Source: Anaerococcus obesiensis ph10
GTDB lineage: Bacteria > Bacillota > Clostridia > Tissierellales > Peptoniphilaceae
Reading direction: 5' to 3'
DNA: 56,658 bases
Assembly: GCF_000311745.1 (NCBI RefSeq)
Contig: NZ_HE978531.1
Span: forward strand, 237,758 to 294,415
The notes beneath the pieces are model-generated. The model worked only from the letters and a program-made list of their open reading frames with translations. It had not been told where the DNA came from and did no database searches. Positions 5,923-15,153 of the stretch are shown in pieces. The position numbers were made by a program, and so were the translations under genes. The first letter of the stretch is position 1, and each line of letters begins with the position of its first letter.

Positions 5923-7674
5923 ATGGCAAAAGCTTTATATAGAGAATATAGACCCCAAAAATTTTCTGATGTTTTGGGACAAGATAGGGTTGTAAATGTT
6001 TTAAAAAATCAAGTTAAGTCTGGGCAAATATCTCACGCATATTTATTTGCAGGAGAGAGAGGATGCGGAAAGACAACTTGTGCAAAAATTTTTGCTAAGG
6101 CAATTAATTGCCTTAATCCAATCGATTCATCTCCTTGTGGAGAATGTGAAAATTGTAAATCAATAGAAGAAGAATCAACAATGGACGTTGTTGAAATGGA
6201 TGCAGCAAGCAATAGAAGAATTGACGATATTAGAAATTTAAAAGAAACAGTTGTTTATCCACCAAATAATTTAAAATATAAGGTTTATATTATTGACGAA
6301 GCTCACATGATTACAAGAGAGGCTTTTAATGCCTTATTAAAAATTGTGGAAGAGCCACCAAGTCATTTGGTTTTTATATTAGCAACAACAGAAATTGAAA
6401 AAATTCCAAAGACTATTTTGTCTAGAGTTCAAAAATTTGAATTTAATAAGATTGGTAGAGAAGATATAATCAAACAAATTGATATAATTTTATCCGATAG
6501 AAATATTACAATCGAACAAGAGGCAAAAGAGCTTATTGTAAAAAAAGCAAAGGGCGCTATGAGAGATGCTCTTTCGATTTTAGATCAAGTTTTGTCTATT
6601 GACAAAAATAATTTCACTTTGAATGATGTAGAAAATATCTTAGGACTTGTTGATTTTGAATCTTTGGATAAATTAATAGCTAATATAATTTCATATAATC
6701 AAAAAGATTCCTTGGACTTGCTTTTTGATTTAAGAAATAATAACAAAGATGACAAAGATATTTTAGATGGGCTTGTAGGATATTTTAGAGATATTATGGT
6801 CTATAAGACAAGTCAAAATCAAAAATATATTGAAAATTTAGATTATTTGGATTTGATAAAGGAAAAAATAGAAAAAATTTCATCTGATAGGCTAGTATCT
6901 TACTTGGAAATTTTAAATGATTATTCAAATAGGATGAAAATATCTGATAATTCAGCCTTGCTTATGGAAATGGCGATTTTAAGGCTAATTAATTTAAAAG
7001 ATGATGAAAATATTTTATCAAGATTAAAAAAATTAGAAGAAAATAATTCTTCAAATTCAATAGACATTATAAACAAATTAGTGGATAAAAAATTTGAAAA
7101 TATTAATCTGGATAATTTTATAAAAAATTCTAAACCTAGCCTAGATTATGAAAAAAAAGAAGAAAATAATATTGAAAAGCTTGATGAAAATGAAAAAATA
7201 TTTGAAGAAAAAAATAAGGAAATAGAAAATAAAGAAATTGATAATAAAATAGAAGAAAATTTTAAAAATAAGCATAGTGATAATGAAGACATAGAAAGTG
7301 AAAAAACATTTGAAAATGTAAGTTTAGAAAAAGAAGAAGAAAATATATTTTTAAATGAATTTACCTCATCTTGTTCGCCAATTTTAAAAGTTTGGATAAG
7401 AGACGAAGGATTTAATTATGACATAAATGGTGACATTTTTACAATTTATTTTACTAATAATTTATATTATCAATTTTTAGAAGGCGCAAAAGCAAAAATT
7501 AAAGAAATTTTAAAAAATGTAAGTGGAAGAGATTTTACCATAAAGGTATCAAGTATTGACAAAAAAAAATCTAACAAGAATAATAGTATAAGAGAATCAA
7601 AAAAAGATTCGAATGATGATGTGATGAAAAAACTAGAAAAAGTTTTTGGAAATAATTTAATAATTGAAGAATAA
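5923..7674 (+). CDS. dnaX: DNA polymerase III subunits gamma/tau
   Basis: This is the clamp-loader ATPase that loads the sliding clamp and couples polymerases. Visible are the opening LYREYRPQKFSDVLGQ, Walker A GERGCGKTT (44-52), zinc-binding Cys63, 72, 75 and 78, Walker B/DEAH-like IIDEAHMIT, and the sensor region ILATTEIEKIP with LSRVQKFEF. Domain III ends near residue 370. A Lys/Glu-rich linker (about 375-475) precedes a C-terminal domain to 583, so the frame encodes a full tau. An A8 run at 7151-7158 (residues 410-412) would, after a -1 slip, give RRK and a stop, a gamma-like protein of about 415 residues. It is first in an operon with ebfC, recR and probably hydF. Confidence 0.97.
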   Translation: MAKALYREYRPQKFSDVLGQDRVVNVLKNQVKSGQISHAYLFAGERGCGKTTCAKIFAKAINCLNPIDSSPCGECENCKSIEEESTMDVVEMDAASNRRIDDIRNLKETVVYPPNNLKYKVYIIDEAHMITREAFNALLKIVEEPPSHLVFILATTEIEKIPKTILSRVQKFEFNKIGREDIIKQIDIILSDRNITIEQEAKELIVKKAKGAMRDALSILDQVLSIDKNNFTLNDVENILGLVDFESLDKLIANIISYNQKDSLDLLFDLRNNNKDDKDILDGLVGYFRDIMVYKTSQNQKYIENLDYLDLIKEKIEKISSDRLVSYLEILNDYSNRMKISDNSALLMEMAILRLINLKDDENILSRLKKLEENNSSNSIDIINKLVDKKFENINLDNFIKNSKPSLDYEKKEENNIEKLDENEKIFEEKNKEIENKEIDNKIEENFKNKHSDNEDIESEKTFENVSLEKEEENIFLNEFTSSCSPILKVWIRDEGFNYDINGDIFTIYFTNNLYYQFLEGAKAKIKEILKNVSGRDFTIKVSSIDKKKSNKNNSIRESKKDSNDDVMKKLEKVFGNNLIIEE

Positions 7675-7685
7675 AGGAGTAAAAA

Positions 7686-8021
7686 ATGGCAAGAGGCGGA
7701 TTCCCAGGCGGCGGAAATATGAATAGTATGATGAAAAAAGTACAAAAAATGCAACAAGAAATGGCAAGAACCCAACAAGAAATTGAAGAAAAAGAATTTT
7801 CTTCAACAGCTGGTGGTGGAGTAATAGAAGCTGTTGTTAATGGAAAAAAAGAAGTTGTCAAAATTAAAATTGATGAAGATGTTGTAGATCCTGAAGATAC
7901 AGAAATGTTAGAAGATCTTGTTGTTGCAGCAATAAATGATGCTTTGAAAAAAGCAGATGAATATAGTCAAAAAGAAATGGGAAAATTAACAGGAAATATT
8001 AATATTCCTGGACTAATGTAA
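7686..8021 (+). CDS. ebfC: Nucleoid-associated protein, YbaB/EbfC family
   Basis: A 111-residue member of the YbaB/EbfC DNA-binding family, which forms dimers that bind and bridge DNA. After a glycine-rich N terminus comes the helix MMKKVQKMQQEMARTQQEIE, then the family core of GVIEAVVNGKKEVVKIKID and DLVVAAINDALKKADE. It sits between dnaX (11-base gap, AAAGGAG RBS) and recR (TAATG overlap), the standard arrangement in Firmicutes; the neighbourhood points to a link with recombinational repair. Confidence 0.95.
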   Translation: MARGGFPGGGNMNSMMKKVQKMQQEMARTQQEIEEKEFSSTAGGGVIEAVVNGKKEVVKIKIDEDVVDPEDTEMLEDLVVAAINDALKKADEYSQKEMGKLTGNINIPGLM

Positions 8022-8620
8022 TGAGTTTATATCCTGAAAGTTTAAATAAATTAATAGAACAATTTCAAAAGTTACCAACTATCGGCAAAAAAAGCGCAGA
8101 AAGACTTGCTATGAGTATTGTTGGAAGAGATTTAGAAAGCGTAGAAGAATTTTCAAAATCTTTACTAGAAGTAAAATCCAAAATTCATCCTTGTAAAATT
8201 TGTGGAAATTTAACTGAAGATGAAATTTGTGGAATTTGCAAAGATATTTCGAGAGAAGAAAATACAATTTGTGTAATAGAAGATGTTAGAAATCTTTATG
8301 CAATTGAAAAATCCTCAGTATATCATGGAAAATATCATATTTTGGGCGGTCTTATTTCTCCTTCTGATAATGTAAAAGCTGAAGATTTATCAATCGATAA
8401 ATTATTGGATAGGATTGATAAGGAAGATATAAAAGAAGTTATTCTAGCTATTTCGTCAACGATAGAAGGAGAAACAACTAGCTTATTTTTGGCACATTTA
8501 TTAGAAGGAAAAAATGTAAAGGTATCAAAAATAGCATCAGGAATTCCTGTTGGATCAAATTTAGAATATTTTGACCAATTGACATTGGAAAGAGCTTTGG
8601 AAGATAGAAGAGAGATTTAA
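8021..8620 (+). CDS. recR: Recombination protein RecR
   Basis: RecR acts with RecO (and RecF) to load RecA on gapped DNA. The 199-residue protein has the N-terminal helix-hairpin-helix (LPTIGKKSAERLAM), a four-cysteine zinc finger (CKICGNLTEDEICGIC, about 57-72), a Toprim domain (TICVIEDVRNLYAIE, YHILGGLISP) and a C-terminal Walker-B-like part ending near RALEDRREI. The length is normal. Its start overlaps the ebfC stop by one base, so translation is coupled. Confidence 0.97.
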   Translation: MSLYPESLNKLIEQFQKLPTIGKKSAERLAMSIVGRDLESVEEFSKSLLEVKSKIHPCKICGNLTEDEICGICKDISREENTICVIEDVRNLYAIEKSSVYHGKYHILGGLISPSDNVKAEDLSIDKLLDRIDKEDIKEVILAISSTIEGETTSLFLAHLLEGKNVKVSKIASGIPVGSNLEYFDQLTLERALEDRREI

Positions 8621-8654
8621 TTTAAGTTAGAAATAATATTTTTAAGGTATGAAA

Positions 8655-9797
8655 ATGAAAGCTTATAATTCGGAAAGATTTAGTATTATTCTTTTGGGCA
8701 AAACAAATTCTGGCAAATCTTCATTTTTAAATTATATAAGTGACCAAGATGTTTCTATTGTTTCAAGTCAAAAAGGAACTACTACAGATCCTATAAAAAA
8801 ATCAATGGAAATTCATGATTTTGGTCCGGTATTATTTTTTGATACAGCAGGATTTGATGATGATACGAATTTGTACGAAAAAAGAATAGAAAAAACAAAA
8901 AAAACAATAGAAAAAGCTAATCTTATTTTGTATTTTTTGTCTATGGAAGATGAGCTTGATGATATTTTTAAATTAAAAAAGGAATATACAAATATAATTT
9001 TTATTGCAAGCAAACAAGATTTGGATATTGGAGAAAAAATATTTGAAAAATTTGAAAGCATAAATCCCTTAAAAATTAATTTAAAAAATAAAAATGATAG
9101 GGACAAATTTTTTGATAAGATTAGGTCGGATTTTAAATTTGAGGATAAGACTATTACAAAAAATCTTGTTAAAGAAAATGATTTGGTTTTGCTTGTGATT
9201 CCTCAAGATGCTGAAGCTCCAAAATTTAGGCTTATCAAGCCGCAAGTTATGACTATAAGAGAAATTATAGATAAAAATGCAACGGCAGTTTCTACAAATT
9301 TAAAAAATCTAGAAAATACCTTAAATTCTTTTAATAAAAAACCTGATCTTGTAATAACGGATTCTCAATATTTTAAAGAAGTTTATAATATTTTGGATAA
9401 GGAAATAAAATTAACTTCTTTTTCTGTTTTGTTTTCTGCTTTTAAGGCAGATATAGATTATTATATAGAATCTGTAAAAAAATTAGATGAGGGAGCAAGA
9501 AAAATTTTAATTGCTGAAGCTTGTTCTCATCCTCCAATTAGTGAAGATATAGGAAGGGTTAAAATTCCAAAATTATTGAAAAAAAATTATGATGATATAG
9601 AAATTGAATTTGCAAGGGGCGATGATTTTGAAAATATTGAAAAGTATGATTTGATAATTCAATGCGGAGCTTGTATGTTTAATGAAAAATATGTAAAAGA
9701 AAGAATTAAACTTGCAAAAGAGAAAAATATTCCAATGACAAATTATGGAATAGTAATTGCTTATTTAAATGGAATTTTAGAAAAAATTTATATATAA
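8655..9797 (+). CDS. hydF: [FeFe] hydrogenase maturation GTPase HydF
   Basis: HydF is the scaffold on which the diiron subcluster of [FeFe] hydrogenase is assembled before transfer to HydA. The N-terminal GTPase domain has G1 GKTNSGKSS, a GTTTDP switch, G3 DTAG and G4 SKQD. A dimerisation domain follows (VIPQDAEAPKFRLIKPQV). The C-terminal cluster domain has EACSHPPISEDIGRVKIP and CGACM, supplying the three cysteine ligands (about 290, 337 and 340). The start at 8655 has AAGG seven bases upstream; the ATG at 8649 is too close to it but would add only two residues. HydE, HydG and the hydrogenase are not in this window. It follows recR by about 30 bases with no terminator seen. Confidence 0.93.
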   Translation: MKAYNSERFSIILLGKTNSGKSSFLNYISDQDVSIVSSQKGTTTDPIKKSMEIHDFGPVLFFDTAGFDDDTNLYEKRIEKTKKTIEKANLILYFLSMEDELDDIFKLKKEYTNIIFIASKQDLDIGEKIFEKFESINPLKINLKNKNDRDKFFDKIRSDFKFEDKTITKNLVKENDLVLLVIPQDAEAPKFRLIKPQVMTIREIIDKNATAVSTNLKNLENTLNSFNKKPDLVITDSQYFKEVYNILDKEIKLTSFSVLFSAFKADIDYYIESVKKLDEGARKILIAEACSHPPISEDIGRVKIPKLLKKNYDDIEIEFARGDDFENIEKYDLIIQCGACMFNEKYVKERIKLAKEKNIPMTNYGIVIAYLNGILEKIYI

Positions 9798-9803
9798 ATA
9801 TGA

Positions 9804-9852
9804 TGATAGCCTTGGCTCAAAGATTTATTACTTTGAACCAAGGCTATTTTTT
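9804..9852. terminator. Bidirectional terminator between hydF and the helicase
   Basis: A long stem (9806-9822 with 9831-9847, one bulged C) is followed by a T run on the + strand. It overlaps the last codons of the - strand helicase. Confidence 0.8.
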
Positions 9853-11641
9853 ATTATTTCTTGACTATTTTTATAAAAAATTGATGGTTCAACTTTTTTG
9901 TTATTTCTGTTTTTTAGTGATAAAAGATGTAGGCTATTTTTTGCTCTAGTAATTGCAACATAAAAAATTCTTCTTTCTTCTTCCAATCTTTCAAAATAAT
10001 TTTCTTCATCTAATATTATAGGAAATTCATTTTTAATTAAATCTATTACAAAGACTGTGTCATATTCAAGTCCTTTGGAAGAGTGGATAGTTGAAAGTTT
10101 TAAATTATTTTCGCTTAAAGACTTAGATTTTTTTTCTATAATTTTAATTTTTTCATATACTTGGTCAAGATTTTCGCATGATTTTGTAAAATATTTTAGG
10201 CTTTCTATATAAATATCTTTATTTACAGTTTCTTCCTTGTATTTTCTACTTAACATGTCAATATAATCTTTATAAGAAAGGCTTTGGTATATAAAAGAAA
10301 TTTTTTTATCAATGTCTAATTTTCTAAGGTGATTTAGCTTTTTTTCTATGTTAAATAAGGCGTCTTTCTTGAAATCTTCTATATCAGAATTTTCAAAAAA
10401 ATCGAAAATATTCTCATTTACTGGCTTATATATAAGTTTTTCTATGTCATCTTTTGATAGGTAGGATGAAATCTTATAGTAAATTTCAGAAAATCTTTCT
10501 ACATCATTAAAATCATTTGAAAAATTTATTATATTAATCATATCTAGGAAAATTTTTGATTCAAAAAAATCCATTATTTTAGAATTTATTGAAAAATCAA
10601 TATTATTTTCTAATAGGTAAGAAATTAGAGAAATTGCTGAAATATTATTTCTAAATAAAATTCCAGTATTTTCGTTTTTATCTATATTTTCAAGTATATA
10701 AGCATATTCTTTTGAAGAATTTTTGAAAGATTTTATTTTTATTTGGCTTGGATTTTTTCTATTTACTTTAAAATCTTTTTTGTACCTATTTTTATTTTGT
10801 TTTATAAAAGTGCTAGCCAATTTTATAATTTCTTTACCAGACCTGTAGTTTGTATCAAGAGTAATTATTTTTGCATCTTTGTAAATTTTTGTAAAATTTA
10901 ACAGGTAAGTAGGATTTGATGCCCTAAATGAATAAATTGATTGGTCATCATCAGCTACTACTAGAATATTATTTTCTGGATATACAATTTTTTCTAAAAT
11001 TTTAAATTGTAAGAGGGAAGTGTCTTGACCTTCATCAAGTTGAAAATATTTATATTTATTTTTTATTGATCTTAATAAAGACTCATCATTTAATAATTCT
11101 AAGGCATAAACTTGCATATCATCAAAATCTAGAAGGTGTTTTTGTTTTTTATTTTTTCATATTCCAGATAAATTTCTTTTATATTAGAAATTTCAACTTT
11201 TTTCAGATAAGAAATATCAAGGAGAGAATTTTTCATAAATGATACTTTTTGGAAAAATAAATTTAAATCTTCTTTGGACATTTTTTTATTATTAATGCTT
11301 TTATAAATTTCTCCAACAAGATTATACTTATTGTAAATTTTCTCATCTTCTATTAGATTTACTTGTCTATTATATTTTTTTAAATAATTTCTAATTATAA
11401 GATAGCAAAAAGCGTGAATAGTCATAAAATTTGAATCCTTGCTATCAAATCTTTTTTTCATATCATTAGCTTGGATTCTAGAAAAAGTTAAATTCAAAAT
11501 TTTTGAAGAATCAATATGTTCTGACAAAAATTTTATTCTTTCTAAAAGCATGGTAGTTTTTCCAGAACCTGGAATTGCCAAAACTAAAAGAGGACCATCC
11601 AAATGTTTTGCAGCTTGTAATTGTTTGCTTGTAAATTTCAT
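9828..11641 (-). pseudogene. UvrD/PcrA-type SF1 DNA helicase, interrupted by one frameshift
   Basis: Two frames make up one superfamily-1 helicase. The first (11641 to a TAG at 11131-11129, 170 residues) has the Q motif, Walker A AIPGSGKTT and motif Ia LTFSRIQANDM. The second (429 residues from the ATG at 11117) has DEGQD (motif II), ADDDQSIYSFRASNP (III), LDTNYRS (IV), STIHSSKGLEYDTVFV (V) and ERRIFYVAITRAKNS (VI). Just upstream of 11117 the second frame also encodes QKHLLDFDD, completing the usual LLDFDDM motif, so the break lies within 11139-11157. A -1 shift there gives a continuous protein of about 604 residues. Cause: a real deletion, a homopolymer sequencing error, or slippage on A AAA AAC. 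All helicase motifs are otherwise intact. Confidence 0.85.
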
Positions 11642-11720
11642 ATTTATATTTTATCATATAAGTATAAGAATTTAATTATAGAGGATTTAATAAATTTATT
11701 TATTAACTGACGATTTAAGG

Positions 11721-11726
11721 TATAAT
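11721..11726 (+). promoter_or_regulatory. -10 box of the nitroreductase/map unit
   Basis: TATAAT, preceded by AAGG, lies 20 bases before the nitroreductase ATG; a GGGAGGA RBS follows. No clear -35 box. Confidence 0.55.
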
Positions 11727-11745
11727 ATTTAAAACGGGAGGAATT

Positions 11746-12543
11746 ATGTTAACTACAAATTTTTTAAAAACAAGAACTTCTACTAGAGATTTTAAAGATG
11801 AAAAAGTAGATGATGAAAAAATTAAAAAGATTTACCAAATTACAAGAGAATTAGAAAATAAATTTGGTGAAAAGGATCTTCATTACCAAGTAAATAATAA
11901 GGGAGAAGAAGTTTATTTTAAATTAAAAGGAAACGCTGGCTACAAGGGAGTTATGATAAAAGCACCTTTGTATGTTGCCCTTGATATTACAAATGATAGC
12001 AAATCTGCTCTTGTTAAAGGATCTTATGGTCTTGAAGAATTAATTACAAAATTAGATGAACAAGGACTAGCTTCTTGTTACATTACAGTAAGCGGAGTAA
12101 GCGATGATATTTTAAAATCAGCTTTTGTAAATGCTGAAGGAAAAATTATGTCAATTCTTGCAATTGGCGAAGCTACAAAACAAGAAGTTAGAGAACACAG
12201 ATACGATGATAGAAAAGGAATAAATGAATTTGTATTTATTGATGATTTAGATCATAAGGCAAGCGTAGAAGAACTTTCCCAAAGAGGACTTGATGATTTA
12301 TTCTCATACCTAAGATTTGCTCCATCATCATACAATTCACAACCATGGAGATTTGTTTTAAAAGATAATTTTGTAAATTTATATTTAGAAGATTACAAAG
12401 ACGAAGCAAATTTAGTTGATGCAGGAATTGTAATGTATTATTTTGATCAATTAACAAAAGAAATATCAATAAATTCAATTTGGGAAGTTGAACCAAAATT
12501 AGACGGCTCAAAATTCCAATTTATTGCTCAAAAAGAATTATAA
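11746..12543 (+). CDS. Nitroreductase family protein (TM1586 type)
   Basis: The 265-residue protein fits the putative TM-nitroreductase family, two fused half-domains that bind FMN. The first half has the FMN-phosphate motif TRTSTRDFKDEKVDDEKI near the N terminus and the helix SYGLEELITKLDEQGLASCY. The second repeats the pattern with LFSYLRFAPSSYNSQPWRFV (about residues 184-203), typical of the catalytic/FMN face. NAD(P)H-dependent reduction of nitro compounds, quinones or flavins is the family activity; the natural substrate is unknown. Map follows after 17 bases, so the two are likely one transcript. Confidence 0.82.
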   Translation: MLTTNFLKTRTSTRDFKDEKVDDEKIKKIYQITRELENKFGEKDLHYQVNNKGEEVYFKLKGNAGYKGVMIKAPLYVALDITNDSKSALVKGSYGLEELITKLDEQGLASCYITVSGVSDDILKSAFVNAEGKIMSILAIGEATKQEVREHRYDDRKGINEFVFIDDLDHKASVEELSQRGLDDLFSYLRFAPSSYNSQPWRFVLKDNFVNLYLEDYKDEANLVDAGIVMYYFDQLTKEISINSIWEVEPKLDGSKFQFIAQKEL

Positions 12544-12560
12544 AATTTTAAGGAATTTTA

Positions 12561-13361
12561 ATGATAAGACTTTATACAGAAAATGATATAGAAAAAATGT
12601 ATGGGGCTTCAGAAATTCTTTGCCAAACACACCTTGCCATAAAAGAAGTAATAAGAGCTGGAATAACAACAAAATTTCTTGACGATTTTGCAAATAAATT
12701 TATAAAACACAAAAATGCAAGACCTGCCCAATTAGGCTATCAAGGATTTCCATATACACTTTGCATATCTGTAAATGATGAAATTTGTCACGGATTTCCT
12801 TCAGATTATGTACTAAAAGAAGGCGATGTAGTTTCAATTGATAATGTAATTGATTACAAGGGAGGACTTGCAGATTCTTGTTGGACTTATAAAATTGGAA
12901 AATTGAGCGAAGAAAATGAAAAGTTAGTTGATGTGAATTTAAAAGCTCTTTACAAAGGAATTGAAGCTGCAAAACCAGGAAACAGAATTGGAGATATAGG
13001 TTATGCAATTCAACAATACGTTGAGGGCGAAAATGGATTTTCAGTTATAAGGGACTTTATAGGTCATGGAATTGGAAAAGAAATGCACGAAGATCCACAA
13101 GTTCCACATTATGGAAAAAAAGGATTTGGTCCTAGAATAGAAGAAAATATGGTATTTACAATTGAGCCAATGATAGCAGTTGGCGATTGGAAATCAAAAA
13201 TGGACTCAAATGGATGGACAGCAAGAACAAAAGATGGTTCCGTTTGTTCACAATTTGAACACCAACTTGTCATAAGAAAAGAAGGAGCAGAAATAATAAC
13301 TGACCAAAATAATTTTTCTTTGACAGAAGATGACAAAAAATTTATAGAATCATATAAATAG
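12561..13361 (+). CDS. map: Methionine aminopeptidase, type I
   Basis: Map removes the initiator methionine from nascent proteins. The metal-binding set is complete: His77 (ICHGFP, substrate His), Asp94 (SIDNV), Asp105 (LADSCW), the GHGIG histidine (near 169), Glu in TIEPM and Glu in FEHQLVI. Its 266 residues are normal for the type without an N-terminal zinc domain. It does not sit in a ribosomal-protein operon here but follows a nitroreductase gene and ends in a strong terminator, so a second map may exist elsewhere (inference). Confidence 0.95.
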   Translation: MIRLYTENDIEKMYGASEILCQTHLAIKEVIRAGITTKFLDDFANKFIKHKNARPAQLGYQGFPYTLCISVNDEICHGFPSDYVLKEGDVVSIDNVIDYKGGLADSCWTYKIGKLSEENEKLVDVNLKALYKGIEAAKPGNRIGDIGYAIQQYVEGENGFSVIRDFIGHGIGKEMHEDPQVPHYGKKGFGPRIEENMVFTIEPMIAVGDWKSKMDSNGWTARTKDGSVCSQFEHQLVIRKEGAEIITDQNNFSLTEDDKKFIESYK

Positions 13362-13383
13362 GAGAGAAATCTCCTATTTTTTT
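13358..13383 (+). terminator. Intrinsic terminator after map
   Basis: A perfect eight-pair stem (13358-13365 with 13370-13377) with a GAAA tetraloop is followed by six or more T. It overlaps the map stop codon. Confidence 0.92.
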
Positions 13384-13583
13384 CGTTAAAAATAGCTTTT
13401 TAAAAAATGGATAATTTTACTTATTTCATTGGAAATATATGTCAAATCTTATAAAAATTCATAATAAAATGTTTTCAAATTTATAAATAAATATATTTCT
13501 CAAAGAAAAATATTAAAATTTAAAGAAAATAATTAAAAATTTGTAAAAAACTTTAAAAAAGACTTAATAAGTAATCAAAAAAA

Positions 13584-13592
13584 TGGTAAAAT
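13584..13592 (+). promoter_or_regulatory. Probable extended -10 of brnQ
   Basis: TGGTAAAAT, a one-base variant of the TGGTATAAT seen at other promoters here, lies 28 bases before brnQ. The preceding 200 bases are very AT-rich; I found no T-box, riboswitch or operator in them. Confidence 0.45.
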
Positions 13593-13619
13593 ATAAAAGT
13601 ACAGCTTTAAGGAGGAGTT

Positions 13620-14930
13620 ATGGATATTTTAGTAATAGGATTTGCATTATTTGCAATGTTTTTTGGAGCGGGGAATTTAATTTTTCCACCAATGTTGGGA
13701 TATACTTATGGAGATAAGTGGTTATTGGCATCTATTGCCTTTACAATTGTAGGAGTCGGATTAACTTTGCTTGCTGTAGTTAGTATGGCAAAAAGGCAAG
13801 GAAATATTTTTACTTTTACTTCACTTGCAGGAGATAGGCTTTCAAAAGCAATAGTTTTAATTATTGCTCTTTGTATTGGACCTTTAGGAGCAATTCCAAG
13901 AACTGCAGCTACAAGTTTTGAGATGGTACAATCAGCAGGCTTTAATGTAAATATTTGGGTCTTTACTTTAATATTTTTTGGATTATCATTGTTTTTGTCT
14001 TTGGCAAAAAATTCTGTTGTAGATTTAATTGGAAAATTTTTGACGCCACTTTTATTAATTTCTTTATTTATAATGATAATTGTTGGAATGTTAAATCCAA
14101 TTGGACAAATAAAAGAAATTAATATAGATTTAAGTAAAATATTTTCTGATTCAATGCTTGAAGGATATAATACAATGGATGCTTTGGCAGCTCTCGCATT
14201 TACACCAATAATTGTAGAAAGCGTAATAAAAAAAGGCTATAAAAATCAATTATTAAAAAAGACGATAGAGGCATCACTAATTGCAGTTTTTGGACTTGCT
14301 TTTGTGTATATCTCATTAACTTTTTTGGGAGCAAGTGCCTCAACAAGTATTGATACAGATTCAAGAGTTATTTTATTAAATTATATTTCAGAAAAAATTC
14401 TTGGAGATAAGGGCAAATTTGTTTTATTAGTCGCAATTATTATGGCATGTTTTACAACATCTGTAGGCTTGATTTCATCAATCTCTAATATTTTCGCAGA
14501 ATTTTCTAAAAATAAATTCAATTATAGTTTTCTTGCAATAGCAATAGCTTTAGTGTCTTTATTATTATCTGTTCTTGGAGTGGAATCAATAGTAAAGATT
14601 ACAGGACCATTTTTACAATTTGTCTATCCTTTAGCAATTGTTTTAGTAGTATTTAATTTGATCGGGAAAAATTCTCTCGATAAATTAGTAATTAGAAATT
14701 CTTTTATTGTTGTAACAATTGTTTCATTTATGGATGCTCTAATTAGTTTGATAGATATTTTAAAAGAAATGTTTAATGTAAATCTTTCATTTTTAGTAAG
14801 TTTAGAATCTGTGTTGAAAAAAATTATACAAGTTATCTCCTTAAATATTGTAGATTTTCCATGGATAATTCCTCTAATTCTTATAATTATCCTAACTAGC
14901 CTATATTTAAAATTAAATAAAAATAAATAA
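13620..14930 (+). CDS. brnQ: Branched-chain amino acid transport carrier BrnQ (LIVCS family)
   Basis: This is a cation-coupled carrier for leucine, isoleucine and valine. The 436-residue protein is hydrophobic throughout with about 12 membrane helices. It begins with the family signature FALFAMFFGAGNLIFPPMLG and has LCIGPLGAIPRTAATSFEM, LAALAFTPIIVESV and FTTSVGLISSISNIFAEF, all characteristic of BrnQ. It is a single-gene unit with its own GGAGGAG RBS and terminator, so regulation by amino acid supply would act on its own promoter. Confidence 0.95.
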   Translation: MDILVIGFALFAMFFGAGNLIFPPMLGYTYGDKWLLASIAFTIVGVGLTLLAVVSMAKRQGNIFTFTSLAGDRLSKAIVLIIALCIGPLGAIPRTAATSFEMVQSAGFNVNIWVFTLIFFGLSLFLSLAKNSVVDLIGKFLTPLLLISLFIMIIVGMLNPIGQIKEINIDLSKIFSDSMLEGYNTMDALAALAFTPIIVESVIKKGYKNQLLKKTIEASLIAVFGLAFVYISLTFLGASASTSIDTDSRVILLNYISEKILGDKGKFVLLVAIIMACFTTSVGLISSISNIFAEFSKNKFNYSFLAIAIALVSLLLSVLGVESIVKITGPFLQFVYPLAIVLVVFNLIGKNSLDKLVIRNSFIVVTIVSFMDALISLIDILKEMFNVNLSFLVSLESVLKKIIQVISLNIVDFPWIIPLILIIILTSLYLKLNKNK

Positions 14931-14937
14931 ATTTTTG

Positions 14938-14966
14938 CATCCAAATTTGTTTTTGGATGTTTTTTA
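14938..14966 (+). terminator. Intrinsic terminator after brnQ
   Basis: An eight-pair stem (14938-14945 with 14952-14959), six-base loop, then seven T. Confidence 0.9.
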
Positions 14967-15070
14967 TTAGAAATTTTTTGCAATTATTTTTTTATCCTGT
15001 ATATTTTTATTGTAAGTAAAAATATTAGAAAAAGGATTTCAAAATCCAAATAAAAATTATTAGAAAATGT

Positions 15071-15099
15071 TTGATAAATTTTTAACTACATGTTATAAT
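15071..15099 (+). promoter_or_regulatory. Strong promoter of the thiolase gene
   Basis: TTGATA (15071-15076) and TATAAT (15094-15099) are 17 bases apart; the -10 is also extended (TGT before it). It lies 55 bases before the gene, whose codon use suggests high expression. Confidence 0.85.
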
Positions 15100-15153
15100 C
15101 GTATTGTAAGTTAAGATAACAATTTATCAGATATAAAATCGAAAGGGGAAATT

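Noticed and set aside
7151-7158. dnaX as a broken gene because of its A8 run
   Set aside because: The zero frame is open through to a full-length tau of 583 residues, so the gene is intact; the run is reported only as a possible slippage site.
13384-13583. T-box, riboswitch or other leader before brnQ
   Set aside because: The stretch is simply AT-rich; no conserved T-box sequence, strong stem or terminator/antiterminator pair was found.
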